7,280 bases of DNA from an uncultured Anaerolineales bacterium (GCA_938008865.1 CALLJA010000603.1:1-7280), one strand, 5' to 3'; shown: positions 1 to 5,622, counted from the first letter of the stretch. Numbers and translations are program-made. The notes: generated by a model not told the origin, from the sequence alone.

Positions 1-2
1 GG

Positions 3-530
3 TTATTGTTTTACAAACTGACGGATCAGGTTTTCGTAACGTTCCAGTATTTCAGGCGAGGGGTCGTGTCCGCCGAAGGTCAGGAAGACTTTGAAGGCGC
101 AATCGCCGCGGCGGTCGAAAAACTGGAAACTGAGCGCCTCGCGCCCGTCGGTGTGACTCGGCTTGCGGAAGGCGAAGACCGAAGCCAGTTCCCAGGTGCG
201 GATGTGCATATCGAGCGATTTGGTCTGCACATTCAGGAAGCCGTCGGTCAGGCTGAATTTGCCGAACTGGCCGAAAGCCTCCAGCGTGACGGCCCCGTTC
301 GAGACGATTACATGCACATTGCCGAGCGCCTCGAAGGCGCGGATGATCTGCTCCCAGCGTGAGGCGTCCAATTCGTGGGCCAGGTCGCCTTGCAGGGCGC
401 GGATTACCTCCACTTCGGGCAGTTGCATCTGACGGGCCAGCATCAGCGTCATCTGGGAGCGGTCCGCGTCGAAGGCCTGGCGGATGGCGGTGTAACGGTC
501 TTCGGCGATGGTGAGGGCGGGGTGGGGCAT
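3..530 (-). CDS. hutX: HutX/ChuX-family cytosolic heme carrier protein
   Basis: The 175-residue product matches the HutX/ChuX family by recall of its pattern and by its usual length of about 165-175 residues. Proteins of this family bind heme in the cytoplasm after import and pass it on for storage or degradation. Visible landmarks are a helical N-terminal part (about residues 10-50, with LPEVEVIRAL at 37-46) and a beta-rich core. The core contains GNVHVIVSNG (70-79), GFLNVQTKSLDMHIR (97-111), FAFRKPSHTDG (119-129), and FQFFDRRGDCAFKVFL (135-150), the most family-like segment. It has no signal peptide or membrane segment. The ATG at 528-530 has AGGAGA seven bases upstream, so the start is secure, and TAA at 3-5 ends it. 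No heme transporter or oxygenase gene is visible; neighbours beyond the left edge are unknown. The family is best known from Proteobacteria, so a copy in this background may have been transferred (inference). The exact name hutX rather than chuX or huvX is arbitrary. Confidence 0.85.
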   Translation of the reverse strand: MPHPALTIAEDRYTAIRQAFDADRSQMTLMLARQMQLPEVEVIRALQGDLAHELDASRWEQIIRAFEALGNVHVIVSNGAVTLEAFGQFGKFSLTDGFLNVQTKSLDMHIRTWELASVFAFRKPSHTDGREALSFQFFDRRGDCAFKVFLTFGGHDPSPEILERYENLIRQFVKQ

Positions 531-544
531 GCTTGCTTCTCCTG

Positions 545-582
545 TTTATTTATAATTTTTATATAAAATTTAATAAATATTA
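545..582 (-). promoter_or_regulatory. A/T-only promoter region of the heme carrier gene, with a dyad
   Basis: This is an uninterrupted 38-base run of only A and T in an otherwise GC-rich window, ending just before the AGGAGA ribosome binding site of the heme carrier gene. It contains the perfect 12-base palindrome TTTTATATAAAA at 557-568. The symmetry extends with one mismatched pair to 553-572. Several -10-like hexamers read on the minus strand (for example TATAAA), but I see no convincing -35 partner, so the exact promoter is not assigned. The dyad could be an operator for an iron- or heme-responsive regulator. That is inference from the downstream gene only, and pure A/T sequence yields palindromes easily by chance. 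Confidence 0.45.
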
Positions 583-610
583 CCATGTCCCACAGGCAGG
601 CGTCAAGATT

Positions 611-628
611 TCGGACCAGGTTGTCCGA
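611..628. repeat. Small hairpin between regulator and heme carrier genes
   Basis: TCGGAC (611-616) and GTCCGA (623-628) form a perfect 6-base stem with a 6-base loop. The element lies about 40 bases beyond the response-regulator stop codon, in its direction of transcription. It could help end that transcript, but no T-run follows on the minus strand, so a standard intrinsic terminator is not supported. An operator role is equally possible. Confidence 0.3.
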
Positions 629-666
629 TTTAGGGGGTCAAGGGATGAAAGGTTGGGCGAAAGGGG

Positions 667-1371
667 TTATTCGGCGCTGCGCGGCGCGAACCAGTATCCG
701 CGTCCCCACAACGTGTGGAAGTACTGGTGGCCGTGTTTTCCGTCTTCGAGTTTGTTGCGCAGGTAGTACACGTACAGCGTTACCATCGAGGTGCTGGTCG
801 AGTATGGCTCGCCCCACACTTCGCGCAGCAGTTCGCGCTGTGAGACGACCTTGCCCTGCTCGCGCACCAGGCAGGCCAGCAGCCCATACTCACGCGGCGA
901 GAGTTCGACGGGCTTGCCCTGCAGTTTGACGGTCTGGGCCTGGAGGTCCACTTCCAAAACGGGGTCGGTGTAAGCGGTGGTATGGTTGGCGGGCGGACCC
1001 GAGTTGAGGTCAGACCTGCGCAACAGGGCGCGCACGCGCGCTTCCAATTCCCCGCGTTTGAACGGCTTCTTGACGAAATCATCCACACCGACGTTGAAGC
1101 CGTGCAGGATGTCCACATCGGCGGAGCGGGCGGTGAGCATGAGCACGGGTACGTTGGACATTTCGCGCAGGCGTGAACATACATCGAAACCGTCCATGCC
1201 GGGCATCATGATGTCGAGGATGACCAGGTCTGGGTGGAGTTCGTAGGCTTTTTGTAAGCCGTCCTTTCCAGAATATGCTTGAAAGACCATCAGGTCCATC
1301 GGCTTCAATGTGGCTTCGATGAGTCGGCCGACTTCTGCATCGTCGTCAATGACCAAAACCTTCTTTGCCAT
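667..1371 (-). CDS. OmpR/PhoB-type two-component response regulator, no adjacent kinase
   Basis: The 234-residue product has a receiver domain (about 1-118), a short polar linker (119-137) and a winged-helix DNA-binding domain (about 138-232). Receiver landmarks are all present: the acidic pair D9 and D10, phospho-acceptor D53 in LVILDIMMPGMDG, switch residue T80 in MLTA, and K102 in KKPF. The C-terminal part shows the OmpR-type pattern: LSPREYGLL, then the recognition-helix region VTLYVYYLRNKL, and the wing TLWGRGYWF. It should act in the cytoplasm as a phosphorylation-controlled transcription regulator; its targets are unknown. The ATG at 1369-1371 has a moderate GAGGGTG about four bases upstream. 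No histidine kinase gene lies next to it, so its partner is encoded elsewhere or phosphorylation is not kinase-dependent. It follows recN on the same strand after 125 bases and probably has its own promoter there. Confidence 0.93.
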   Translation of the reverse strand: MAKKVLVIDDDAEVGRLIEATLKPMDLMVFQAYSGKDGLQKAYELHPDLVILDIMMPGMDGFDVCSRLREMSNVPVLMLTARSADVDILHGFNVGVDDFVKKPFKRGELEARVRALLRRSDLNSGPPANHTTAYTDPVLEVDLQAQTVKLQGKPVELSPREYGLLACLVREQGKVVSQRELLREVWGEPYSTSTSMVTLYVYYLRNKLEDGKHGHQYFHTLWGRGYWFAPRSAE

Positions 1372-1412
1372 CGTTCACCCTCGCCGCTGGATAACAAAGT
1401 CGCCTAAACAGA

Positions 1413-1444
1413 TGTATCTGGTATGGTAACACAATCCAGATACA
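1413..1444. repeat. Perfect 9-bp inverted repeat upstream of the response regulator
   Basis: TGTATCTGG (1413-1421) and CCAGATACA (1436-1444) are exact reverse complements separated by 14 bases. The repeat lies 42 bases upstream of the response-regulator ATG and 52 bases beyond the recN stop codon. Half-site centres are 23 bases apart, about two helical turns, which suits a dimeric regulator and could mean autoregulation. As RNA it would be a hairpin with a 14-base loop, but only weak T-richness (TCTGTTT) follows on the minus strand, so a recN terminator is the less likely reading. Confidence 0.5.
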
Positions 1445-1496
1445 CAAACAATGACCATTCGTCACTTTTATTGTACCCCCGTGCGATGCGCCGCGC

Positions 1497-3230
1497 TCAT
1501 GTCTCGATCTTGGACATCTGGCGCGCCAGTTGCAGCAACTCATGCGCGGAGCGCAGCGTGCCTTCGCCCACCTCGCCAAGCATCTGCGAAAGTTCCAACA
1601 TGCGCGCGTCGCCATCCAGTTTTTCGATGCGGGTCAGGGTGCGGCCCTTTTCCACGACTTTCTGGACCTGGTAATGCTGCTCGCCAAAGACGGCCAACTG
1701 CGGCAGGTGCGTCACACAGAAGACCTGATGGTTGCGGGCCAGGTTCCACAGTTTCTGGCCGACGATCATACCCACGCGCCCGCCGATGCCCTGATCGATC
1801 TCGTCGAAGATCAGGCTGGGGACCTGGTCGGCGCGGGCCAGAACGTTCTTGAGCGCCAGCATCAGGCGCGAGGTCTCGCCGCCCGAGGCGATCTTGACCA
1901 ACGGCTTGAGCCCTTCGCCCGGGTTGGGCGCGATCAGGAATTCCACGCGGTCGAGGCCGTTCTGGTCGAAGGCGATGCGCGAACCGTCGGGCAGCGGAAC
2001 GCCGTTCGGGTCGGATTTGGTCTGAAAGTCCACGCCGAATTGAGCGGAGGCCATCTTCAGGTCATCGAGTTCAACTTCGATGCCCTTGCCGAGCAACTCC
2101 GCCGCGGATTTACGCCTGGCAGTCAGCGCCGCGCCTTGTGTGGCGAGCTGTGCAAGCAGCTTGTTTTCTTCGGCGGTCAGGCTGGCGATGCGGTCAGCCG
2201 CGCCCGTCAGGGTTTCGAGCTGCTTGCGGGCGTCCGCGCCATAGGCCACCACGGCAGGGATGCTGCCGCCGTACTTGCGTGTCAGGCGGTGGATCAGGTC
2301 AAGGCGTTCTTCGGCTTCGTCGAGCCGCTTGGGATTGAACTCGATGGCTTCGAGGTAATCGCGCAGACTGCGGACCAGGTCTGCGAGGGTGTCTTCCAAC
2401 AGGTTGGCCTGATTCGAGAGCTCGGCCTGGGCCGAGTCGATGCGGGCCAGGCCCGCCAGCGCCTGCGCGGCCTGCCCCACCAGGTCGCCCGCGGAGGGCG
2501 CATCGGGGGTGCCGTCCTCGAGCACGGCCAGGGCCTGCTGGGCATACCCGGCCAGTGACTCGGCGTTGGCAAGGCGGTCGCGCTCCCTGCGTAGTTCCTC
2601 GTCCTCCCCGACCTTCAGGCGAGCGGCCTCGATCTCCTCGGCGGCGTAGGTCAATATCTCCATGCGGCGGTCGGAGTCGGCCTGGGCCTTGCGCAGGTCG
2701 TTCAACTCGCGCCGCAGGTTGAGCAGCGCGTGGTAGGTCTGGCGGTATTCGCCCAGGGGTTTGGAGACCTCGGCATAACGGTCGAGCAGGCCGAGGTGGG
2801 CGCGCGGGTCGAGCAACGAGAGGTGTTCAGATTGGCCGTGGATATCCACCAGCGCGGCACCCAGCTCCTTGAGCAGGGCCACGCCCACGGTCCGCCCGTT
2901 GACGCGGGCCACGCTGCGGCCTTCGCGGCGCACCTCGCGGGTGAGCGTCACGTAATCGGGATCGTCGAGCAGTTCCTCGCGATTGAGGATGTCATGCACC
3001 GTTTCGCGCTCCGGACCCTTGAGCTGATACACGCCTTCGACGAAGGCTGTCTCCGCCTCAGCGCGGACCATGCTCGCGTCGGCGCGGCCGCCCAACAGCA
3101 TCACGACCGCGTCCAGGATGATGGATTTGCCCGCGCCCGTTTCACCCGTCAGGATGATTAGGCCAGGCCCAAAGCGCAGGTCGAGTTTGTCGATGATGGC
3201 AAAATTGTGGATGCGGAGTTCGGTCAGCAT
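1497..3230 (-). CDS. recN: DNA repair protein RecN
   Basis: The 577-residue product is an SMC-like ATPase of the RecN family, which acts at double-strand breaks and helps hold or pair sister DNA during recombinational repair. The N-terminal head has the family opening LRIHNFAIIDKLDL and Walker A GETGAGKS (29-36). A long charged, heptad-like middle (about 160-370) fits the short coiled-coil arms typical of RecN. The C-terminal head has the ABC signature SGGETSR (from 449), Walker B LIFDEID with D476 and E477, and the H-loop CVTH ending at H508. The length is close to the usual 550-580 residues. The ATG at 3228-3230 begins three bases after the stop of the zinc-finger gene and has no evident ribosome binding site, so coupled translation from that gene is likely. 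I see no obvious SOS operator, but the transcript start is probably far upstream. Confidence 0.97.
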   Translation of the reverse strand: MLTELRIHNFAIIDKLDLRFGPGLIILTGETGAGKSIILDAVVMLLGGRADASMVRAEAETAFVEGVYQLKGPERETVHDILNREELLDDPDYVTLTREVRREGRSVARVNGRTVGVALLKELGAALVDIHGQSEHLSLLDPRAHLGLLDRYAEVSKPLGEYRQTYHALLNLRRELNDLRKAQADSDRRMEILTYAAEEIEAARLKVGEDEELRRERDRLANAESLAGYAQQALAVLEDGTPDAPSAGDLVGQAAQALAGLARIDSAQAELSNQANLLEDTLADLVRSLRDYLEAIEFNPKRLDEAEERLDLIHRLTRKYGGSIPAVVAYGADARKQLETLTGAADRIASLTAEENKLLAQLATQGAALTARRKSAAELLGKGIEVELDDLKMASAQFGVDFQTKSDPNGVPLPDGSRIAFDQNGLDRVEFLIAPNPGEGLKPLVKIASGGETSRLMLALKNVLARADQVPSLIFDEIDQGIGGRVGMIVGQKLWNLARNHQVFCVTHLPQLAVFGEQHYQVQKVVEKGRTLTRIEKLDGDARMLELSQMLGEVGEGTLRSAHELLQLARQMSKIET

Positions 3231-3233
3231 GGG

Positions 3234-3755
3234 TTATTTGAAGAGTTGCAATCCAGACAGGCGATAATACATGACGGGCGCAGCGACGACCAGGTAAATG
3301 ACCTGGGCGACCAGCGTCCAGAGATCACGCATGAAAATGATGGCAATGAACATCGGCACAGTGCCCAGTATCATGCCTGCCAAAACGGTCAGGTAGAGTT
3401 TGCGCGAACGATGACGGCGCGTCACGAAGCGGGCCGCTTCGGCAATAGCCACGCCCGCCGTGGAGGAGGCGGCTGCAACAAGGAAGAAGAGGAAGAATCC
3501 AAACCCGCTTACCAGGCCCGCCAGCAGGCTGGCGATCAGCGAGAGGATGCCCGCCACCGAAAAGCCGAAGAGGTAATCGAACCACTCGGCCGTGTCGAAC
3601 TTCTTCTGCTGGCCCTTGACGCATTCCTTGCAGCGGTAGCCTGTGGGCGTGCGGACGGCGCACGAGGTGCAGATGGGGCGCTCGCACTGGTTGCAGCGCA
3701 GGCCCGTCTCGCGGGCGGGATGGACGTAACAAACGGTGGCAGGGGTATCGGTCAT
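3234..3755 (-). CDS. B-box-type zinc-finger integral membrane protein
   Basis: The 173-residue product has a cysteine-rich N-terminus followed by a hydrophobic body. Metal ligands read C9-x2-H12, C21-x2-C24, C29-x2-C32 and C42-x2-C45, which fits a B-box-like fold holding two zinc ions. Hydrophobic segments at about 62-82, 84-105, 120-142 and 145-163 predict four membrane helices. The loop TRRHRSRK (112-119) is strongly basic and should face the cytoplasm. The molecular function is unknown. B-box-plus-membrane proteins of this kind occur in many bacteria (established, function undefined). The ATG overlaps the nadK stop as ATGA, and the gene stops three bases before recN, so all three are probably co-translated. 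A link to RecN or NAD kinase function is inference from position only. Confidence 0.88.
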   Translation of the reverse strand: MTDTPATVCYVHPARETGLRCNQCERPICTSCAVRTPTGYRCKECVKGQQKKFDTAEWFDYLFGFSVAGILSLIASLLAGLVSGFGFFLFFLVAAASSTAGVAIAEAARFVTRRHRSRKLYLTVLAGMILGTVPMFIAIIFMRDLWTLVAQVIYLVVAAPVMYYRLSGLQLFK

Positions 3756-4618
3756 CGTGATAATCCAAAGGAACGGTTTTGATTCATGTGCGCAGTCAGG
3801 TTGCGGTAGAAATATCCCGCATCGCCAAAACGGACGAACTTGGCGGTGTACTCGGCGGCGCGGACGTCCACGCGGTCGTCTTCGATCAGGCCAATCGGCA
3901 CCTGGCCGTCCACGCTCAGCACGGCGTTGTCGCCGTGGACGCCGATGCTGACCGAGGATCCCTCCGCCAGCACAACCGCCCGCTCCACCGAAAGGTGTGG
4001 GGCGATGGGCACGACCAGGATGTTACGCAACTCGGGCGGCAGGATGGGCCCGCCCGCGGCCAGGGCGTAGGCGGTGGAGCCTGTGGCGGTGGAGGCGATC
4101 AGCCCGTCGGCCACGTAGGTGGTCAGCAGGTGGCCGTCCGCCGAGGCCGAGAGACGAATCGGGCGCAGGTACTGTCCGCGGCTGACGACGACTTCGTTGA
4201 GCGCGTGCCAGTTGCCCGCAGGTTCGTCCGCGCGGACCAGTTCGGCGCGCAGCATCATGCGGTTTTCGACCCAGGCCTCGCCCGCCAGCAGGCGCTCGAA
4301 CATCGCGCGCCAGTCGCTGCGTTCCACCTGGATGAGGAATCCCAGCCGCCCCAGGTTTACGCCCAAGATGGGCACGCCGCAGGGAGCGCACAGATGCCCC
4401 GCCCGCAGCATAGTCCCGTCGCCGCCGACGGCCACCAGCATGTCGAATTCGCCGCGTTTGACGCGTTTGCGCAGCGCATCGTCGTAGAGCGACCCCGCAG
4501 GCGTCTCGATGCCTTTTTCCCTGAAATACTCGGCGATCATTTCCGCCTCACGGACGGCCTCCGACATTTTGGGGTAAGACGTAACCACAGGGCGCTGCGG
4601 AACGAAGGGCGCGGACAT
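3752..4618 (-). CDS. nadK: NAD kinase
   Basis: The 288-residue product phosphorylates NAD to NADP in the cytoplasm. Counting from the ATG at 4616-4618, the family motifs are GGDGT (65-69, catalytic D67), LGVNLGRLGFL (85-95), the NAD-binding pair N141-E142 in NEVV, TATGSTAY (177-184) and GGP (189-191). The third motif is usually TPTGSTAY, so the proline is replaced by alanine here; the rest is standard and the enzyme should be active. An in-frame TTG at 4625-4627 with GGAGAG five bases upstream would add three residues. I prefer the ATG because a consensus TATAAT overlaps that TTG and would place transcription start beside the ATG. The gene ends in a 4-base overlap with the zinc-finger gene and leads the block to recN, a frequent bacterial neighbour of nadK. 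Confidence 0.96.
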   Translation of the reverse strand: MSAPFVPQRPVVTSYPKMSEAVREAEMIAEYFREKGIETPAGSLYDDALRKRVKRGEFDMLVAVGGDGTMLRAGHLCAPCGVPILGVNLGRLGFLIQVERSDWRAMFERLLAGEAWVENRMMLRAELVRADEPAGNWHALNEVVVSRGQYLRPIRLSASADGHLLTTYVADGLIASTATGSTAYALAAGGPILPPELRNILVVPIAPHLSVERAVVLAEGSSVSIGVHGDNAVLSVDGQVPIGLIEDDRVDVRAAEYTAKFVRFGDAGYFYRNLTAHMNQNRSFGLSR

Positions 4619-4626
4619 AATTGACA

Positions 4627-4654
4627 ATTATACTCTCCAACCCCTTTTTAACAA
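4627..4654 (-). promoter_or_regulatory. nadK: Candidate sigma70-type promoter of nadK, nearly leaderless
   Basis: On the minus strand, TTGTTA (4654-4649; four of six bases match TTGACA) and TATAAT (4632-4627; perfect) are separated by 16 bases. Transcription would start near 4620, about two bases before the nadK ATG. The -35 hexamer adjoins the stop codon of the upstream nuclease-half gene, so nadK may also be read from upstream transcripts. The competing view is that GGAGAG at 4633-4638 is a ribosome binding site for the TTG start. Confidence 0.5.
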
Positions 4655-5167
4655 TCACACCAAAGACTGGTCGCAAGCGCTTTTGAATCCGCAGCGGGCG
4701 CAGCGGGCAGCCTGCTCGTGCGAACGCTCGACCTCGCGCTTCATTTCATCGCGGCGCATCTCGGCCAACAGGTCGAGCAATGAGGACTCCAACTCAGGGG
4801 TGTAATCCACGGCGAAATCGCGGTTCTCGTAATGGATAATTCCATAGGGCGGGCGCTTGCCATAACTCTTTTCCACCAGCAGACAATAGGCCGCCAACTG
4901 ATAGATGTGCGAGTCGTATGGCGACTCGGGCGCGCGTCCGCTCTTGACCTCGACGGGGATGATCTGTCCCTTCTCTTGAACCAGGTAATCGGGTTTGCCC
5001 GTCAGCCCAAGCAGGTCGTTGTAGAGCGGGCGCTCCAGCTTTCCCCAGCCGCGCGTATCCGTGTAGATGACCCGTCCACCCGGCAGGCCCGCCTCTTTCC
5101 GCTGGCGTCCGCTTTGCCAGAAGAAGATGAGGGCGAGGAGGAAGATGAAAAGAATGGCGGAAAGCAT
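4655..5167 (-). CDS. Membrane-anchored Cas4/AddB-like nuclease, C-terminal half
   Basis: The 170-residue product starts with a membrane helix (about residues 2-17) followed by basic RQRK, so the rest should lie in the cytoplasm. The soluble part shows the PD-(D/E)XK nuclease core as in Cas4/Dna2-type exonucleases: D60 in TGKPDYL, E73-x-K75 in PVEVKSG, and Q90-x3-Y94 in QLAAY. The C-terminus has C156-x2-C159-x5-C165, the spacing of the three C-terminal iron-sulfur ligands in Cas4 and AddB. The N-terminal part of a normal Cas4 fold, with its fourth cysteine and the histidine metal ligand, is absent; it is found in the preceding gene (5214-5453). The ATG at 5165-5167 lacks a clear ribosome binding site. 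No cas gene or CRISPR repeat is near, so a DNA-repair or DNA-processing role fits the neighbouring recN better than spacer acquisition (inference). The membrane helix could alternatively be a localisation signal for a stand-alone degenerate nuclease. Confidence 0.82.
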   Translation of the reverse strand: MLSAILFIFLLALIFFWQSGRQRKEAGLPGGRVIYTDTRGWGKLERPLYNDLLGLTGKPDYLVQEKGQIIPVEVKSGRAPESPYDSHIYQLAAYCLLVEKSYGKRPPYGIIHYENRDFAVDYTPELESSLLDLLAEMRRDEMKREVERSHEQAARCARCGFKSACDQSLV

Positions 5168-5178
5168 GAAGGCGAAAA

Positions 5179-5202
5179 TTGGTGAATCGGTAAATCAGGA
5201 GA
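5179..5202. repeat. Three degenerate 8-base tandem units
   Basis: TTGGTGAA, TCGGTAAA and TCAGGAGA lie head to tail in the 46-base gap between the two nuclease-half genes. They share a loose period of eight. Similar octamer strings are, from memory, common between genes in Anaerolineae-like genomes. The array is short and degenerate, so it may be chance. Confidence 0.25.
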
Positions 5203-5213
5203 CGGAGATTGGC

Positions 5214-5453
5214 TCAGGGCATGACCCGCATTGCAACATAGATGGTCAGCAGAACCAATGCGGTCAACAGCAGGAGTATGGCCGCGCCGCGCAGCAGGCT
5301 CGCTGCCAGCACCTTGCGTCCGTGGCGACGGTGCAGGTCGGTGCCCGCCGCCAGTTCGGCCTTGTTCTCGGACGGCAGGCCTTGTTTGCGATACCACCAG
5401 GCCCGGCGGCAATACAGGTAGTTTCCGATGTCGGAAGCGCGGATGACAGGCAT
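5214..5453 (-). CDS. Small Cas4 N-terminal-like membrane protein, probable partner of the nuclease half
   Basis: The 79-residue product begins with a Cas4-like N-terminal pattern: ASDIGNYLYCRRAWW (6-20), with C15 in the place of the first iron-sulfur cysteine, and GTDLHRRHG (37-45), with H41 in the place of the metal-ligand histidine of the nuclease fold. A membrane helix follows (about 56-75), preceded by basic RRHGRK, so the N-terminus should be cytoplasmic and only a few residues exposed outside. It lacks the Asp and Glu-x-Lys catalytic core, which the next gene (4655-5167) supplies. The two reading frames differ, and the gap holds a stop in each relevant frame, so this is not a single simple frameshift. 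The ATG at 5451-5453 is preferred: the frame is open further upstream, but that part runs through an intergenic repeat and the opposite gene. Without the partner this gene would be called an unknown small membrane protein. Confidence 0.75.
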   Translation of the reverse strand: MPVIRASDIGNYLYCRRAWWYRKQGLPSENKAELAAGTDLHRRHGRKVLAASLLRGAAILLLLTALVLLTIYVAMRVMP

Positions 5454-5459
5454 GGGTAA

Positions 5460-5468
5460 AGTATAGCA
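5460..5468 (-). promoter_or_regulatory. Extended -10 promoter placing transcription start at the ATG
   Basis: The minus strand reads TGC-TATACT (5468-5460), an extended -10 element with a five-of-six hexamer, followed by six bases and the ATG at 5453. Transcription would start at or next to the A of the ATG, giving a leaderless message; no ribosome binding site is present. A -35 match is poor, as expected for extended -10 promoters. It would drive the two nuclease-half genes and perhaps nadK onward. Confidence 0.5.
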
Positions 5469-5489
5469 CAAATTTTCTATGCCGCTATT

Positions 5490-5520
5490 CGTCGTCGCTT
5501 CCCCCTTCCTCGCAATGACG
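5490..5520. repeat. Dispersed palindromic intergenic repeat, one copy
   Basis: CGTCGTCGC (5490-5498) and CGCAATGACG (5511-5520) form an imperfect palindrome. On the minus strand it reads CGTCATTGCGAGGA and then GCGACGACG. This resembles a short intergenic repeat seen in many bacterial genomes, whose false translation contains RHCEE followed by SDE; here the minus-strand frame gives RHCEEGGSDDE. Its presence argues that this stretch is intergenic and that the downstream hydrolase gene does not begin here. Identification is from memory of the pattern. Confidence 0.55.
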
Positions 5521-5531
5521 GAACCGCCTGT

Positions 5532-5559
5532 GAAATATTTCCCAGATGGCCTGCGCCAT
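5532..5559. promoter_or_regulatory. Clustered small dyads upstream of the hydrolase gene
   Basis: GAAATATTTC (5532-5541) is a perfect 10-base palindrome, and ATGGC (5546-5550) pairs with GCCAT (5555-5559). Both lie between the dispersed repeat and the hydrolase start and could be operator sites for the plus-strand gene. No clear promoter hexamer pair was found for that gene, so the assignment is weak. Confidence 0.25.
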
Positions 5560-5612
5560 GTTTCCTTTCGGGAATCCCGCCTGGCCGAGATAATGGAGGC
5601 GTACCAGGAAAT

Positions 5613-5617
5613 GGAGG
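5613..5617 (+). promoter_or_regulatory. Ribosome binding site fixing the hydrolase start
   Basis: GGAGG ends five bases before the ATG at 5623. This supports the start at 5623 over in-frame ATG codons at 5479, 5593 and 5611. Confidence 0.7.
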
Positions 5618-5622
5618 CAGAC

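Noticed and set aside
1451..1475. TGAC-N5-GTCA followed by CTTTTATT as a plus-strand terminator.
   Set aside because: The stem is only four bases and no plus-strand gene ends there.
1530..2558. A 342-codon open frame on the plus strand.
   Set aside because: It is fully antisense to recN, whose motifs are complete. The frame is a by-product of GC-rich codon bias and its product has no recognisable domain.
3779..4624. A 281-codon open frame on the plus strand.
   Set aside because: It is antisense to nadK, which has all family motifs. The predicted protein is rich in His, Gln, Arg and Ala in the manner of shadow frames.
4655..5453. The nuclease halves as one gene broken by a recent single frameshift.
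   Set aside because: The frames differ and a TGA lies in the second frame inside the gap, besides the stop of the first. Each piece also has its own membrane helix at the break, so two functional genes fit better.
4655..5453. A CRISPR-Cas locus, suggested by the Cas4 similarity.
   Set aside because: There is no repeat-spacer array and no cas1, cas2 or effector gene. Neighbours are nadK, recN and a metallo-hydrolase.
5479..5622. An N-terminal extension of 48 residues on the metallo-hydrolase.
   Set aside because: The extension translates the dispersed palindromic repeat and lacks family similarity. The ATG at 5623 has GGAGG at good spacing and puts FWGVRGS at the usual place.
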